From contig JAJYDK010000002.1 of the NCBI GenBank assembly GCA_021777555.1, positions 62,001-126,000 of the forward strand: a stretch of DNA of 64,000 nt. Reading direction: 5' to 3'. Shown one piece after another: positions 45,607 through 55,193 of this stretch; position 1 is the stretch's first letter; each line of letters starts with the position of its first letter. This stretch comes from Pseudomonadota bacterium. Its GTDB lineage: Bacteria > Pseudomonadota > Gammaproteobacteria > Steroidobacterales > Steroidobacteraceae. Position numbers and translations under genes: made by a program. Below the pieces are notes generated by a model. That model ran no database searches and was not told the DNA's origin. It saw only the letters and a program-made list of their open reading frames with translations.

Positions 45607-45637
45607 CCACGGCGCGCGAAGACACGGGGAGAACGGG

Positions 45638-46324
45638 ATGCGGGTGCTGGTGATCGAAGATGAGACGACGTTGCGCGAGACCTTGACGGCGCAGCTCACC
45701 GAAGCGGGATTCACCGTGGATGCCGCGCAGGACGGGGTCGAGGGGCTGTTCGCGGGCCTGGAATACCCGCTCGATGTGGCCATCATCGACCTGGGACTGC
45801 CCAAGCTCACCGGGCTCGAGGTGATCGCGCGGCTGCGCGCCGCCGGCAAGACCTATCCCATCCTCATTCTGACCGCGCGCGACAACTGGCAGGACAAGGT
45901 CGAGGGTCTGCAGGCGGGGGCCGACGATTACGTCGCGAAGCCCTTTCACTTCGAGGAGGTGCTGGCGCGACTGCAGGCGCTGTTGCGCCGGGCCGGCGGC
46001 TGGGCGAGTCCGGAGCTCAAGTGCGGCCCGGTGACCCTCGATACCCGCGCCCAGACGGTCAAGGTGGGCGAGGCGCCCGTCGAGCTCACCACCTTCGAGT
46101 ACCGCATTCTCGAGCATCTGATGCTGCGCGCCGGGGAGGTGATCTCCAAGGCCGAGCTCACCGAGAGGCTCTACGATCAGGACTTCGAGCGCGACAGCAA
46201 TGTCATCGAGGTGTTGGTGGGGAGGCTGCGCCGCAAGCTCGATCCGGAGGAGCAGCTGAAACCCATCGAGACGCTGCGGGGCCGCGGCTACCGCTTCTCG
46301 CTCGCGCGCGACCCGGCCGGCTGA
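45638..46324 (+). CDS. OmpR/PhoB-family response regulator, PhoP-like
   Basis: A two-component response regulator of 228 residues. The receiver has Glu8-Asp9, the phospho-acceptor Asp51 (AIIDLGLP), Thr79 (LTA) and Lys101 (AKPF); the C-terminal winged helix spans about 127-222 with ELTTFEYRILEHLMLRAGEVISKAEL and RGRGYRF. Similarity in the receiver and the partner kinase recall PhoP of PhoPQ. The start at 45638 has a GGGAGAACGGG leader. The kinase gene follows by 27 bases. Confidence 0.92.
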   Translation: MRVLVIEDETTLRETLTAQLTEAGFTVDAAQDGVEGLFAGLEYPLDVAIIDLGLPKLTGLEVIARLRAAGKTYPILILTARDNWQDKVEGLQAGADDYVAKPFHFEEVLARLQALLRRAGGWASPELKCGPVTLDTRAQTVKVGEAPVELTTFEYRILEHLMLRAGEVISKAELTERLYDQDFERDSNVIEVLVGRLRRKLDPEEQLKPIETLRGRGYRFSLARDPAG

Positions 46325-46351
46325 AGGGCCGGACGCTCAACGGGGTACGGC

Positions 46352-47722
46352 GTGCACTCGCTCAGCCAGCGGATCCTGCTGTCGGTCGCGGTGCCCCTGG
46401 CGCTGTTCTTCGGCGTCATGATGCTCGTGCTCGACAGCGGTTTTCGCACCCTCACGAGGAACGGCCTGCACGAGCTGCTCGATTCGCAGATCATCACGCT
46501 GATCGCCGCCGCGCAGCGCGAGCCCTCGGGCGGTTACGATGCGCCCCTTCGGGACCTCGACTCGCGCTTCGGTACGCCCCGATCGGGGCTGTACGCGCGG
46601 ATCGCCTCATCGGGTCACATCTGGCGCTCGCCCTCGACGGCCGGTGAGGCCGTGAGTTTCGGGCCGCTGCTCGCCCAGGGCGAGCGGCGATTCTCTTCCA
46701 CTCTCGTGGACCATCACCGCATGGAGATCGAAAGCCGCGGGGTGTCCTTCGAGGATGCCCCGGGGGGCGGTCAGCCGGTCACCTTCAGCGTGGCGGTGAG
46801 CCTGACGCCCTACGAGGAGCAGTTGTGGGATTTCCGCCAGCGCATGGTGCTGTGGTTCTCCGGGCTCATGCTGCTGCTGCTCGCCTCGCTTGCCGTGCTG
46901 CTGCGAGCGGTGCTTGCGCCCGTGAGGCGCCTCGAGCGAGAGATCCACGAAGTGGAGGAAGGGCGTGCCGAGGGCCTGGGGGGAGGCTATCCGCGCGAGC
47001 TTCGCGGAGTGGCGCGTCACCTGAACGCGCTGCTCGTTGGCGAGCGCAAACGCGTCGCCCGCTACCGCGACACGCTCGGCAATCTCGCGCACAGCCTGAA
47101 GACCCCGCTCGCCGTGATGCGCTCGGCGCTTCCCGTCGGTACCGTGCCCGCGGGTGCGCCCCGGGAATCGGTCCCGAGCGATGCCATCGGCACCGAGATC
47201 GACCGCATGACCGATATCATCGAGCATCAGCTGAAGCGCGCCGCGGCTTCCGGTGGTGCGATCCTCGGCCAGGCGCCGGTGCCGGTGGCGCCCATGGCCG
47301 CGGAGCTGCGCCTGGCGCTGCTCAAGGTCTATGCGCGCAAAGACCTCTCACTGGAGCTCGTCATCGCGCCCGACAGCCAGTTCTTGGGCGATCGGGGCGA
47401 TCTCATGGAGATGCTGGGCAACCTGCTCGATAACGCCTGCAAATGGTGTCGGCAGCGGGTGAGACTCACGGTGACGGTCGACACGAACGCCGCGGTGCGA
47501 GACAACATGACCCTCTCCGTCGAAGATGACGGGCCGGGAATCTCCGAGGAAAACCGCGCGCGCATCCTGGAGCGCGGCGTGCGCACCGATGAGACGGTGC
47601 CCGGACACGGCCTGGGTCTGGCGATGGTCCGCGACACCGTGGAGCTCTATGGCGGCGCGCTCAGCGTGGAGACCTCCTCTCTGGGCGGCGCCCGGTTCGA
47701 CCTACGTCTTCCGGGGCGCTGA
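46352..47722 (+). CDS. Sensor histidine kinase, PhoQ-like
   Basis: A membrane sensor kinase of 456 residues, GTG start. Two membrane segments (about 8-28 and 166-188) flank a periplasmic domain of about 135 residues, followed by a HAMP-like linker, the H-box NLAHSLKTPLAVM with His247, the N-box GNLLDNACKW, and G-boxes VEDDGPGIS and GHGLGLAMV. The AHSLKTPL H-box is the form found in PhoQ. The periplasmic domain lacks an obvious acidic patch, so the signal may not be magnesium. It ends directly against the converging LOG gene with no base between stops. Confidence 0.92.
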   Translation: MHSLSQRILLSVAVPLALFFGVMMLVLDSGFRTLTRNGLHELLDSQIITLIAAAQREPSGGYDAPLRDLDSRFGTPRSGLYARIASSGHIWRSPSTAGEAVSFGPLLAQGERRFSSTLVDHHRMEIESRGVSFEDAPGGGQPVTFSVAVSLTPYEEQLWDFRQRMVLWFSGLMLLLLASLAVLLRAVLAPVRRLEREIHEVEEGRAEGLGGGYPRELRGVARHLNALLVGERKRVARYRDTLGNLAHSLKTPLAVMRSALPVGTVPAGAPRESVPSDAIGTEIDRMTDIIEHQLKRAAASGGAILGQAPVPVAPMAAELRLALLKVYARKDLSLELVIAPDSQFLGDRGDLMEMLGNLLDNACKWCRQRVRLTVTVDTNAAVRDNMTLSVEDDGPGISEENRARILERGVRTDETVPGHGLGLAMVRDTVELYGGALSVETSSLGGARFDLRLPGR

Positions 47723-48508
47723 TCAGGGGGCATCCGGCTCGGTGCGGCGGCTCCGCCGGACACGCGAGTGGGCGAATGCGGGCGCCTCGCGCGGCTCCTC
47801 CACGAGGCGCCGCTGCAGGATCTTCATGGCCGCCGCCGGCTCGTCCGCGAATTCAAACAGGTTGAGGTCCTCCGGGGAGATCACGCCGTGACGGCTCAGC
47901 GCCTCGAAGTTCAGGATCTCGCGCCAGTAATCCGGGCCGTAGAGGATCACCGGGATGTCGCGAGAGAGCTTGCGCGTCTGGGCGAGCGTCAGGATCTCCG
48001 TCAGCTCATCCAATGTGCCGAAGCCTCCCGGGAAGGCTACGAGCGCGCGCGCCAGGTGCGCGAACCAGAGCTTGCGCATGAAGAAGTAGTGAAACTCGAA
48101 CTGCAGCTCGCGCGAGATGTAGGGGTTGGGCTGCTGCTCGCGAGGCAGGCTGATGTTGAGCCCGATCGTCTTGCCCCCGGCCTCGTGCGCGCCGCGATTG
48201 GCCGCCTCCATGATGCCCCCGCCCCCTCCGGAGCAGATCACGTAATGATGCCGGTGGTCGGAAAGCGATGCCGACCACAGCGTGATCAGGCGGGCCAGCT
48301 CCCGGGCGTCCTCGTAATAGCGTCCCAGGGGGCCTTCGGGTCTCAGGCGCGCCGAACCGAAGAACACGATGGTCGCGCGCACGCCCTCGCGGCGGAAGCG
48401 CTCGAGGGGCTCCAGATACTCCGCCAGGATGCGCAGCGGCCGGGCCGGGTCGCTTTCCAGGAATTCCCACTGCTCGTACGCGAGACCCGGGCCGTCTGGG
48501 GAGCTCAT
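47723..48508 (-). CDS. LOG family protein (nucleotide 5'-monophosphate nucleosidase type)
   Basis: The 261-residue protein carries the LOG/lysine-decarboxylase-like signature: SGGGGGIMEAANRGAHEAGG (near 95-114) and PGGFGTLDE (near 160). LOG enzymes split nucleoside 5'-monophosphates into base and ribose 5-phosphate; in plants they release cytokinins, and bacterial relatives such as PpnN act on purine nucleotides. The TIGR00730-like length and FFGSARL start fit. Its ATG overlaps the stop of the ribonuclease gene by four bases, so both are made from one mRNA; both act on nucleic-acid turnover products. Confidence 0.9.
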   Translation of the reverse strand: MSSPDGPGLAYEQWEFLESDPARPLRILAEYLEPLERFRREGVRATIVFFGSARLRPEGPLGRYYEDARELARLITLWSASLSDHRHHYVICSGGGGGIMEAANRGAHEAGGKTIGLNISLPREQQPNPYISRELQFEFHYFFMRKLWFAHLARALVAFPGGFGTLDELTEILTLAQTRKLSRDIPVILYGPDYWREILNFEALSRHGVISPEDLNLFEFADEPAAAMKILQRRLVEEPREAPAFAHSRVRRSRRTEPDAP

Positions 48509-49983
48509 GGTCGGCGTGCCTTTTCGAAATCGATGTAACCGCGCTCGATGTCCACGCGCACGAGCCTCACGCGCACGTGCTGTCCGATATCCGCCCCCTC
48601 GAACCCGCGCATCAGTCGGCCTTCGACCGCCGGATGCACGATGCGCACCCAGGTGCCCTTGGCCGCCGCGCCGGTGACGATGGCCTCGAAGGTCTCCCCG
48701 ATGCGGTCGGCAAGCAGCAGCGCCGCGGCGGATTTGGCCACCCGCCGCTCGACCTTGGCCGCATGATCTTCCTGCGCAGTGCAGTGGGCGGCGAGCGACT
48801 CCAGAGCACCGGCGCCGTAGGGAGGGGAGTGGCCGGTGAGGGCGGCCTTGACCAGTCGGTGGCTGATCAGGTCGGGGAAGCGCCGGTTGGGGGCGGTCGA
48901 GTGGGTGTAGTCGCTCACGGCGAGGCCAAAATGTCCCGGGGAGCGGCCGCCGGGGGGCTCGGCCAGGTATTCGCCCCTGCCGAGTGATTTCACGACCGAG
49001 AGCGAGAGGTCCGGGAAGCGCTCGGGATCGGCATGGCGGCGGCGCGAGAGAAAGGCGTTGAGCGCCTGGGCGTCGGCGACCGGAGGGAGGCGCTCGCCGA
49101 CTTCGGCGGCGAGCTCGACGATGCGCTCCCATCGGCTCGGGGTGCGCAGCACCCGGCGGATCGAGGGAAATCCGTGCTGGTCGAGAAAGCGGGCGACCGC
49201 GCCGTTGGCGGCGATCATCAGGTCCTCGATCAGCTCGTGCGCGCGGTTCTTGCGATCGGGGAGAAGGTCGTGGAGCACGTCGCCATCGAATACGGCATGG
49301 GTTTTCAGCGTCTCCAGGGTGAGTGCGCCGTGCACATGGCGCTGCTCGCGCAGGGTCCGGGCCAGCTGATCCTGCAGGCGCACCTGGCGCTGCAGCGCAG
49401 GGTCCGACAGGGCCGCGGGAGGCGCGGCCGAATCGTCGAGCCAGGCCGCGACCGAGGGGTAGGCGAGCTTCGCCTGGTTGCGCACCATCGCCAGATAGAG
49501 GTCCGAGTGCCCGATGCGGCCGTCCGCGCTCACCTCCATGTCGGCGACGAGCGCGAGACGCTCCTCCCCCGCGTTGAGCGAGGTGAGGTCGGTCGAGAGC
49601 CGCTCGGGCAGCATCGGGAAGATCCGCGCCGCGGTGTAGACCGAGGTCGTGTTGTGCCGCGCGTGATGATCCACCGCCGAATCGAGGCTGACGAGCGCAT
49701 CGACGTCCGCGACCGCTACGCGCACTCGGGTGAGGCCATTGGAGAGGGGTTCGGCGACGGACAGCTGGTCGAGGTCGCGGGAGTCGTCATTGTCGATGGA
49801 CACCCAGGGGAGCTCCAGCAGGTCCCGGACCTGCGGGGCCTCCGCGGCCCGCGCGGCGCCCCCGAGCGCGCTCACCTGGCGCAGCGCGGCCGGGGGAAAT
49901 TCCGGCTCGAGGCCACGCTCGATCATCGCCACGCGCGCGATGTGCCTCAGGATCTGCCGCCCCCCGCGAGAGCCCGGATGCAT
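48505..49983 (-). CDS. RNB-domain ribonuclease (RNase II/R family)
   Basis: The 492-residue product is a compact 3'-5' exoribonuclease-like protein. The RNB domain begins at about residue 57; the catalytic acidic cluster is visible as SIDNDDSRDLDQL (near 62-74), and YTHSTAPNRRFPDLISHRLV (near 360) is the other diagnostic block. A short S1-like C-terminus follows. The cold-shock domains of E. coli RNase R and II are missing. The frame is open far upstream, but the ATG at 49983 has a GGAGGG site and a good promoter. A LOG gene is coupled downstream. Confidence 0.9.
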   Translation of the reverse strand: MHPGSRGGRQILRHIARVAMIERGLEPEFPPAALRQVSALGGAARAAEAPQVRDLLELPWVSIDNDDSRDLDQLSVAEPLSNGLTRVRVAVADVDALVSLDSAVDHHARHNTTSVYTAARIFPMLPERLSTDLTSLNAGEERLALVADMEVSADGRIGHSDLYLAMVRNQAKLAYPSVAAWLDDSAAPPAALSDPALQRQVRLQDQLARTLREQRHVHGALTLETLKTHAVFDGDVLHDLLPDRKNRAHELIEDLMIAANGAVARFLDQHGFPSIRRVLRTPSRWERIVELAAEVGERLPPVADAQALNAFLSRRRHADPERFPDLSLSVVKSLGRGEYLAEPPGGRSPGHFGLAVSDYTHSTAPNRRFPDLISHRLVKAALTGHSPPYGAGALESLAAHCTAQEDHAAKVERRVAKSAAALLLADRIGETFEAIVTGAAAKGTWVRIVHPAVEGRLMRGFEGADIGQHVRVRLVRVDIERGYIDFEKARRP

Positions 49984-50011
49984 TTCGCCGCCCTCCGACC
50001 GAGATGTTGGT

Positions 50012-50040
50012 ATCCTAAAGGGGCCGCTCACGGGGGTCAA
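50012..50040 (-). promoter_or_regulatory. Sigma-70-type promoter of the RNB-LOG genes
   Basis: On the minus strand, TTGACC (50035-50040) and TAGGAT (50012-50017) are separated by exactly 17 bases. This is one of only two places in the window where a good -35 and -10 pair is seen. The start codon lies 28 bases downstream. Confidence 0.6.
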
Positions 50041-50211
50041 TGCGCGCTGCGTCGCCCATCGCGCACGGCGCTCCGCTCGACTCACCGGCCGGCGGCGGAG
50101 TAGTGGAAAACCCGTATTCAAACAGCAGCGCGAAACGGGTGCGATGGACCTCGATGCGCGGCCGGCGCTCGGGCGCACCGGCGCGGTGATTTCAGACCAG
50201 GAGGACGGGCC

Positions 50212-52590
50212 ATGCCGACACAACAGCACGAGCAGGACGAGGGGCCGTTGTCGGCCGAGGCGCTCGGGCGCATCGATGCGTACTGGCGCGCGGCCAACTA
50301 CCTGTCTGTCGGGCAGATCTATCTGCGCGATAATCCGCTGCTGCGCGAGCCGCTCGTGGGCGCGCACATCAAGCCGATGCTGCTCGGCCACTGGGGCACC
50401 GCGCCGGGGCAGAACTTCATCTACGCGCACCTGAACCGGCTCATCAGGGCGCACGGCCTCGACATGATCTACATCTCGGGCCCGGGGCACGGCGGACCGG
50501 CGCTCGTTGCCAACACCTACCTCGAAGGCACCTACAGCGAGCTCTACCCCGAGGTGAGCCGCGATGAGGCGGGCCTGAGGCGGCTGTTCACCCAGTTCTC
50601 CTTCCCCGGCGGCATCCCGAGCCACGTCTCGCCCGAGTGTCCCGGGTCGATCCACGAGGGGGGCGAGCTCGGCTATTCCCTCGCCCACGCCTTCGGGGCG
50701 GTGCTCGACAATCCGCAGCTCATCGCCGCCTGCGTCGTGGGGGACGGGGAGGCGGAGACCGGGCCGCTCGCGGCGAGCTGGCACCTCAACAAGTTTCTCG
50801 ATCCGCGCGGGGATGGGGCGGTGCTGCCCATCCTGCACCTCAATGGCTACAAGATCTCCAATCCCACGGTCCTCGCGCGCATCGAGCCCGAGGAACTCGA
50901 TCAGCTGTTGCGAGGCTGCGGCTGGACCCCCTTCGTCGTCGAGGGAAGCGATCCGCCACTCCTGCATCAGAGGATGGCGCGCGTGCTCGATGAGGCGCTC
51001 GCGCTGATCCGCGAGATCCAGAGCCGCGCGCGCGCCCAGGGCGAGGCGCGCAGCCGCCCCCGCTGGCCGATGATCGTGCTCGCGACACCCAAGGGCTGGA
51101 CGGGACCGAAGATGGTGGACGGCAAGCCGGTGGAAGGCAGTTTTCGCGCCCATCAGGTGCCGATCTCCGACCCGGCGGCCAACCCGGGGCATCTCGCGCA
51201 ACTCGAGCAGTGGCTGCGCAGCTATCGGCCCGCGGAGCTGTTCGACGGCGCGGGGTGCCTCAGGGCGGAGCTCGCCGCGCTTGCGCCCGAGGGGAGCAGG
51301 CGCATGGGCGCCAATCCCCATGCCAACGGCGGGGCGCTGCTCAACGATCTGCGCCTGCCCGATTTCCGCGACTATGCCGTGCCCGTCGCCGCCCCGGGTG
51401 ACGCCACGGCATCGGACACCGGTGTGCTCGGCGCCTTCATCCGCGACGTCATCCGCCTCAACCCCTCGACTTTCCGCCTCTTCGGGCCCGATGAAACCCT
51501 TTCCAACCGGCTGCAGTCGGTCTTCGAGGCGACCAATCGTCAATGGCAGGGGCGCACGCTCGCATCCGATGAATTTCTCGCCGGCAGCGGCCGGGTGATC
51601 GAGATCCTGAGCGAGCACCAGTGCGAGGGCTGGCTCGAAGGCTACCTGCTCACCGGCCGTCACGGCCTCTTCAACTGCTACGAGGCCTTCATCCACATCA
51701 TCGACTCGATGTTCAACCAGCACGCGAAGTGGCTGAAGGTGACCGCAGGCATCCCCTGGCGCCGTCCGATCGCCTCGCTCAACTATCTGCTCACCTCCCA
51801 CGTCTGGCGGCAGGACCACAACGGCTTCACCCACCAGGACCCGGGGTTCATCGATCACGTCGTCAACAAGAAGGCCGGGATCGTGCGGGTGTATCTGCCA
51901 CCCGATGCCAACTGCCTGCTCTCGGTGATGGATCACTGCCTGCGCAGCCGGCACAAGGTGAACGTGGTGGTGGCGGGCAAGCAGCCGGCGGCGCAGTGGC
52001 TGTCGATCGATGCGGCGGCCGCGCACTGCACGGCCGGAATCGGCATCTGGCCGTGGGCGAGCAACGATGAGGGGGCGAGCCCGGATCTGGTGATGGCGTG
52101 CGCCGGAGACGTGCCCACGCTCGAGACCCTCGCGGCGGTGTCGATCCTGCGCAAGGCGTTTCCCGAGCTGAAGATCCGCGTGGTCAACGTCGTGGATCTG
52201 ATGAGGCTGCAGCCGACCTCCGAGCATCCGCACGGTCTTTCCGATGCCGATTTCGATTCGCTGTTCACGGCCGACAGGCCGGTGATCTTCGCCTTTCACG
52301 GCTATCCCTGGCTCATTCACCGGCTCACCTACCGGAGGCACAACAACGCCGGTCTGCACGTGCGCGGCTACAAGGAGGAGGGCACGATCACGACGCCGTT
52401 CGACATGACCGTGCTCAACGAGATGGACCGTTTCCACCTGGTGCAGGATGCCATCGACCGGCTGCCGGGGCTGCGCGATCGCGGCGCCTATCTGAAGGAG
52501 GAGATGCGTCACCGCCTCATCGAGCACTCGGCCTACATCCGCCGCCACGGCCGGGACATGCCCCTCGTAGCCGACTGGCGTTGGGCTTGA
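50212..52590 (+). CDS. xfp: Xylulose-5-phosphate/fructose-6-phosphate phosphoketolase
   Basis: This thiamine-diphosphate enzyme cleaves xylulose 5-phosphate or fructose 6-phosphate with phosphate to acetyl phosphate plus glyceraldehyde 3-phosphate or erythrose 4-phosphate. The 792-residue product has the family length and blocks: [66 protein letters not shown], the ThDP motif [11 protein letters not shown], and the C-terminal [35 protein letters not shown] stands before the ATG. The acetate kinase gene overlaps its stop (TTGA), so acetyl phosphate is passed on to make ATP. Confidence 0.96.
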   Translation: MPTQQHEQDEGPLSAEALGRIDAYWRAANYLSVGQIYLRDNPLLREPLVGAHIKPMLLGHWGTAPGQNFIYAHLNRLIRAHGLDMIYISGPGHGGPALVANTYLEGTYSELYPEVSRDEAGLRRLFTQFSFPGGIPSHVSPECPGSIHEGGELGYSLAHAFGAVLDNPQLIAACVVGDGEAETGPLAASWHLNKFLDPRGDGAVLPILHLNGYKISNPTVLARIEPEELDQLLRGCGWTPFVVEGSDPPLLHQRMARVLDEALALIREIQSRARAQGEARSRPRWPMIVLATPKGWTGPKMVDGKPVEGSFRAHQVPISDPAANPGHLAQLEQWLRSYRPAELFDGAGCLRAELAALAPEGSRRMGANPHANGGALLNDLRLPDFRDYAVPVAAPGDATASDTGVLGAFIRDVIRLNPSTFRLFGPDETLSNRLQSVFEATNRQWQGRTLASDEFLAGSGRVIEILSEHQCEGWLEGYLLTGRHGLFNCYEAFIHIIDSMFNQHAKWLKVTAGIPWRRPIASLNYLLTSHVWRQDHNGFTHQDPGFIDHVVNKKAGIVRVYLPPDANCLLSVMDHCLRSRHKVNVVVAGKQPAAQWLSIDAAAAHCTAGIGIWPWASNDEGASPDLVMACAGDVPTLETLAAVSILRKAFPELKIRVVNVVDLMRLQPTSEHPHGLSDADFDSLFTADRPVIFAFHGYPWLIHRLTYRRHNNAGLHVRGYKEEGTITTPFDMTVLNEMDRFHLVQDAIDRLPGLRDRGAYLKEEMRHRLIEHSAYIRRHGRDMPLVADWRWA

Positions 52591-53711
52591 TCCTCCTCAC
52601 GGTCAACAGCGGCAGCACCTCGATCAAGCTCGCCGCCTTCGAAGCCGGCACGCCCGCCCGGGGCAACGGCGCACCGCGCAGGATCGCCGCCGTGCACCAC
52701 GAGGCGACACACATCGACCCCGCGGGGGAGCTCAGGGGCTTTCTCGATCGGTTGCCGGGCATGCCGCGGGCGGTCGTGCATCGCGTCGTTCACGGTGGTA
52801 CGCGCTTCAAGCAGGCAGTGCTCATCGACGATGGCGTCCGCGCGGCCATCACGAGCCTTGCCGAGCTGGCTCCGCTTCACAACCCATTGGCGATCCGTTG
52901 GATCGATGCGGCGCGCCGTCTCTGCGGGCCCGATGCCGCACAGGTGGCGACATTCGACACGGCGTTCTATGCGTCGCTTCCTCGCGTGGCGGCGGAGTAC
53001 GCGCTGCCGCCCGCCATGGGAGTGGATCTCGGAGTGCGGCGCTACGGATTCCACGGTCTCGCCCACGAGGCCATGTGGCTGCGATTCTGCGAGCTCGAGC
53101 CGCAGCTGCCGCGGGGCGGGCGGCTGATCACCGTGCAGTTGGGCGGAGGGTGCTCGATCACGGCGACCGACCAGGGGCATCCCAAGGACACCTCCATGGG
53201 ATTCTCGCCGCTCGAGGGACTGGTGATGGCCACCCGCTCGGGCGATGCGGACCCGGCCATCGTGCCGTACCTGAGCGGTCGACTCGGAGTGAGCCCGGCG
53301 CAGGTGATCGAGGCGATGAACCGGCAGGCGGGACTGCTCGGCGTGAGCGGTGGCGAGATCAATCCGGGGAAGCTGCTCGCGGACGGCTCCGAGTGCGCGC
53401 GCTTCGCGGTCGAGTTGTATTGCTACCGGCTGCGCAAGTACCTCGGCGCCTATCTTGCCGTGCTGGGCGGCTGCGACGGGATCGTCTTCGGCGGTGGCGT
53501 CGGTGAGCACGTGCCGGGGGTCCGCGAGAGCATCCTCTCGGGCATGCGGTGGGCGGGCATCGAGCTCGATGAGCGCGCCAACGAGGCGGCGCGCGGGGTG
53601 GAGGGTCGCATCAGCGCGCCCGCAAGCGCGGCCGCGGTGTGGGTGGTCGCGGTACAGGAGGAGCCGCTGATGGTGCGCGCCGCACTCGGGGTGCTCGGGC
53701 AGGGGCGCTAG
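52587..53711 (+). CDS. ackA: Acetate kinase
   Basis: AckA turns acetyl phosphate and ADP into acetate and ATP. The 374-residue product starts with TTG, inside the phosphoketolase stop (52587-52590). N-terminal [13 protein letters not shown] (6-18), RYGFHGLAH (near 151), [12 protein letters not shown] (near 180) and the C-terminal GGVGEH (near 304) are the ASKHA-fold motifs. It is some 20 residues shorter than typical AckA (near 400). No phosphotransacetylase gene adjoins, so this copy seems devoted to phosphoketolase output. It converges on the ATP-grasp gene with a CTAG overlap of stops. Confidence 0.93.
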   Translation: MILLTVNSGSTSIKLAAFEAGTPARGNGAPRRIAAVHHEATHIDPAGELRGFLDRLPGMPRAVVHRVVHGGTRFKQAVLIDDGVRAAITSLAELAPLHNPLAIRWIDAARRLCGPDAAQVATFDTAFYASLPRVAAEYALPPAMGVDLGVRRYGFHGLAHEAMWLRFCELEPQLPRGGRLITVQLGGGCSITATDQGHPKDTSMGFSPLEGLVMATRSGDADPAIVPYLSGRLGVSPAQVIEAMNRQAGLLGVSGGEINPGKLLADGSECARFAVELYCYRLRKYLGAYLAVLGGCDGIVFGGGVGEHVPGVRESILSGMRWAGIELDERANEAARGVEGRISAPASAAAVWVVAVQEEPLMVRAALGVLGQGR

Positions 53712-54949
53712 GGGCTCGGGCGCGCCCCGTCGCAGGCGCGGTATGCACGGCGCAGCACGTGCAGCGCGAGCCAGGGCTGTCTCCAGGGTATTGCGCGCAG
53801 GCAGGCATAGGCATCGCGCCACGGCAGGCCGCGAAGGGTCCGCCAGATCGACCCGTTGCGGCGCGCCCGCAGAAAGCCTTCCAGAACCAGCGACTCGAGG
53901 CCCGCGCGATGGGCCGGAGCCCCGGTCACCGGCTGGCCGCTCAACACCTCGGCGAACGCGCGCGCGAGTTCGGACCCGCAGCGTTCGGCCACCTCGAGCG
54001 CGGCCCAGGGCCGTACGTTGATCTCCAAGAGGATCAGCCGTCCCGCTGCATCGCGCATGAATTCGGCGCACGCCATCCCCGACCAGCGCAGCTGGCGCAT
54101 CAGCGCTGCGGTGTAGGCTTCCATGGCCGCATCACGCACCGAACGTACGCGGATGGAGGGTCCCGTGCCCTGTGGATGACATTCCACGGTCGTCTGGGTG
54201 AAGGAGCGCAGCATCTTCCCGGCCTGGAAGACACCCCCACAAAGCTGCCGACGCCCGGCGACGAAGGCCTGCGCGAAGGGTCTGCCCGGGGAAATCTCCC
54301 GCAGCGCATCGGTGGCCGCCCGCGCCTCCTCGAGGGAGTGAACGATGCGGACCTGCATGCCGGCGCAGCCGCCCGTGCCCCGCAGGACCAGTGGAAACCC
54401 GAAGCGGCGCGCGGCGTGTACGAGTCCTTCCCGCCCTTCGAGGGACATCCATGGGGCAATCGGCACGCCCGCCTCGCTGGCGCACTCATACAGCCGGGTG
54501 CGGTCCGTCACGATCTCGCGCTGCCACGGCTCGATGGTCGGATACACCGGCGCGGGAGGAGGGTCGAGCGACCAGAGCCGCTCCAGCAGCGGCTCGCACA
54601 GCGGGATGATCAGATCCGGCCGCCTCAGCTCGACCTGCTCGCGCACGAAGCGCTCATAGTCCGGCGAGGTCTCATTCGGAGTCTGAACCTGGTCGCAGTA
54701 GTGGCCGAGACCGAGTCGGTCCGGGCGGCCAGTGCTCAGCAGGGTCGTCTGGATGCCCGCGGCGTGCAATGCGGCGATGAGGTATCCGGTCTGTGGCCAG
54801 TCGAGGCCCAGCAACATCACGCGCGCGGCCGGCAGGGCCACGGGCTGCGTCGCCACATGCAGGGGATGTGCGCATGGTTGAGCCGCACTCCACACATATT
54901 TCGCACCGGTGTCCGCGGACCTCGGGGGCGACGCTGTTATCTGATTCAT
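53708..54949 (-). CDS. ATP-grasp ligase of unknown substrate
   Basis: The 413-residue protein (ATG 54949) has an N-terminal Rossmann-like part (VMLLGLDWPQTGYLIAALHAAG), a lid/linker, and an ATP-grasp domain with TDRTRLYECASEAGVPIAPW (near 155), the glycine loop RGTGGCAGMQ and the Mg-binding ending LILLEINVRPWAALEVA (near 310). Such enzymes ligate an acyl phosphate to an amine or thiol, for example in peptide or amino-acid conjugates. It sits between ackA and the lysine-catabolism pair, alone on its strand. The substrate cannot be deduced. The frame extends to 55060, but the ATG gives the better N-terminus. Confidence 0.75.
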   Translation of the reverse strand: MNQITASPPRSADTGAKYVWSAAQPCAHPLHVATQPVALPAARVMLLGLDWPQTGYLIAALHAAGIQTTLLSTGRPDRLGLGHYCDQVQTPNETSPDYERFVREQVELRRPDLIIPLCEPLLERLWSLDPPPAPVYPTIEPWQREIVTDRTRLYECASEAGVPIAPWMSLEGREGLVHAARRFGFPLVLRGTGGCAGMQVRIVHSLEEARAATDALREISPGRPFAQAFVAGRRQLCGGVFQAGKMLRSFTQTTVECHPQGTGPSIRVRSVRDAAMEAYTAALMRQLRWSGMACAEFMRDAAGRLILLEINVRPWAALEVAERCGSELARAFAEVLSGQPVTGAPAHRAGLESLVLEGFLRARRNGSIWRTLRGLPWRDAYACLRAIPWRQPWLALHVLRRAYRACDGARPSP

Positions 54950-55156
54950 GGCCGCTCGAGCCTGGGGGGCCAGAAGGTAGGCCGAGCCGACGCGCAGCGT
55001 CGTGAGCGCGCTCACATATCCGTCAGCGTCACTCGATCGAGTACCGTCCGGGATGCGCACCTTGCGATGTGATCCGCAATTGCAACGCCGCGGAGACGGA
55101 GGGCGGCCCTGCCCGGATCCGGCGGGGCAGAGGGGAGTCGCGCGGGATCATGCAAT

Positions 55157-55183
55157 GGGTCCCCGCGGCGACCGCGGGGACCC
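55157..55183 (-). terminator. Strong hairpin after the ALDH gene
   Basis: GGGTCCCCGCGG (55157-55168), loop CGA, CCGCGGGGACCC (55172-55183): a perfect 12-base-pair stem that starts ten bases past the stop of the ALDH7-type gene. It is followed on the minus strand by ATTGCATG, so there is no real U-tract. The remaining part of the gap (54950-55156) shows no recognisable feature. Confidence 0.55.
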
Positions 55184-55193
55184 TGGCCGGGGA

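Noticed and set aside
48505-52548. A 1347-codon minus-strand frame that would extend the RNB ribonuclease through the phosphoketolase gene
   Set aside because: The extension is antisense to xfp and has low-complexity content; the ATG at 49983 has a good ribosome site and promoter.
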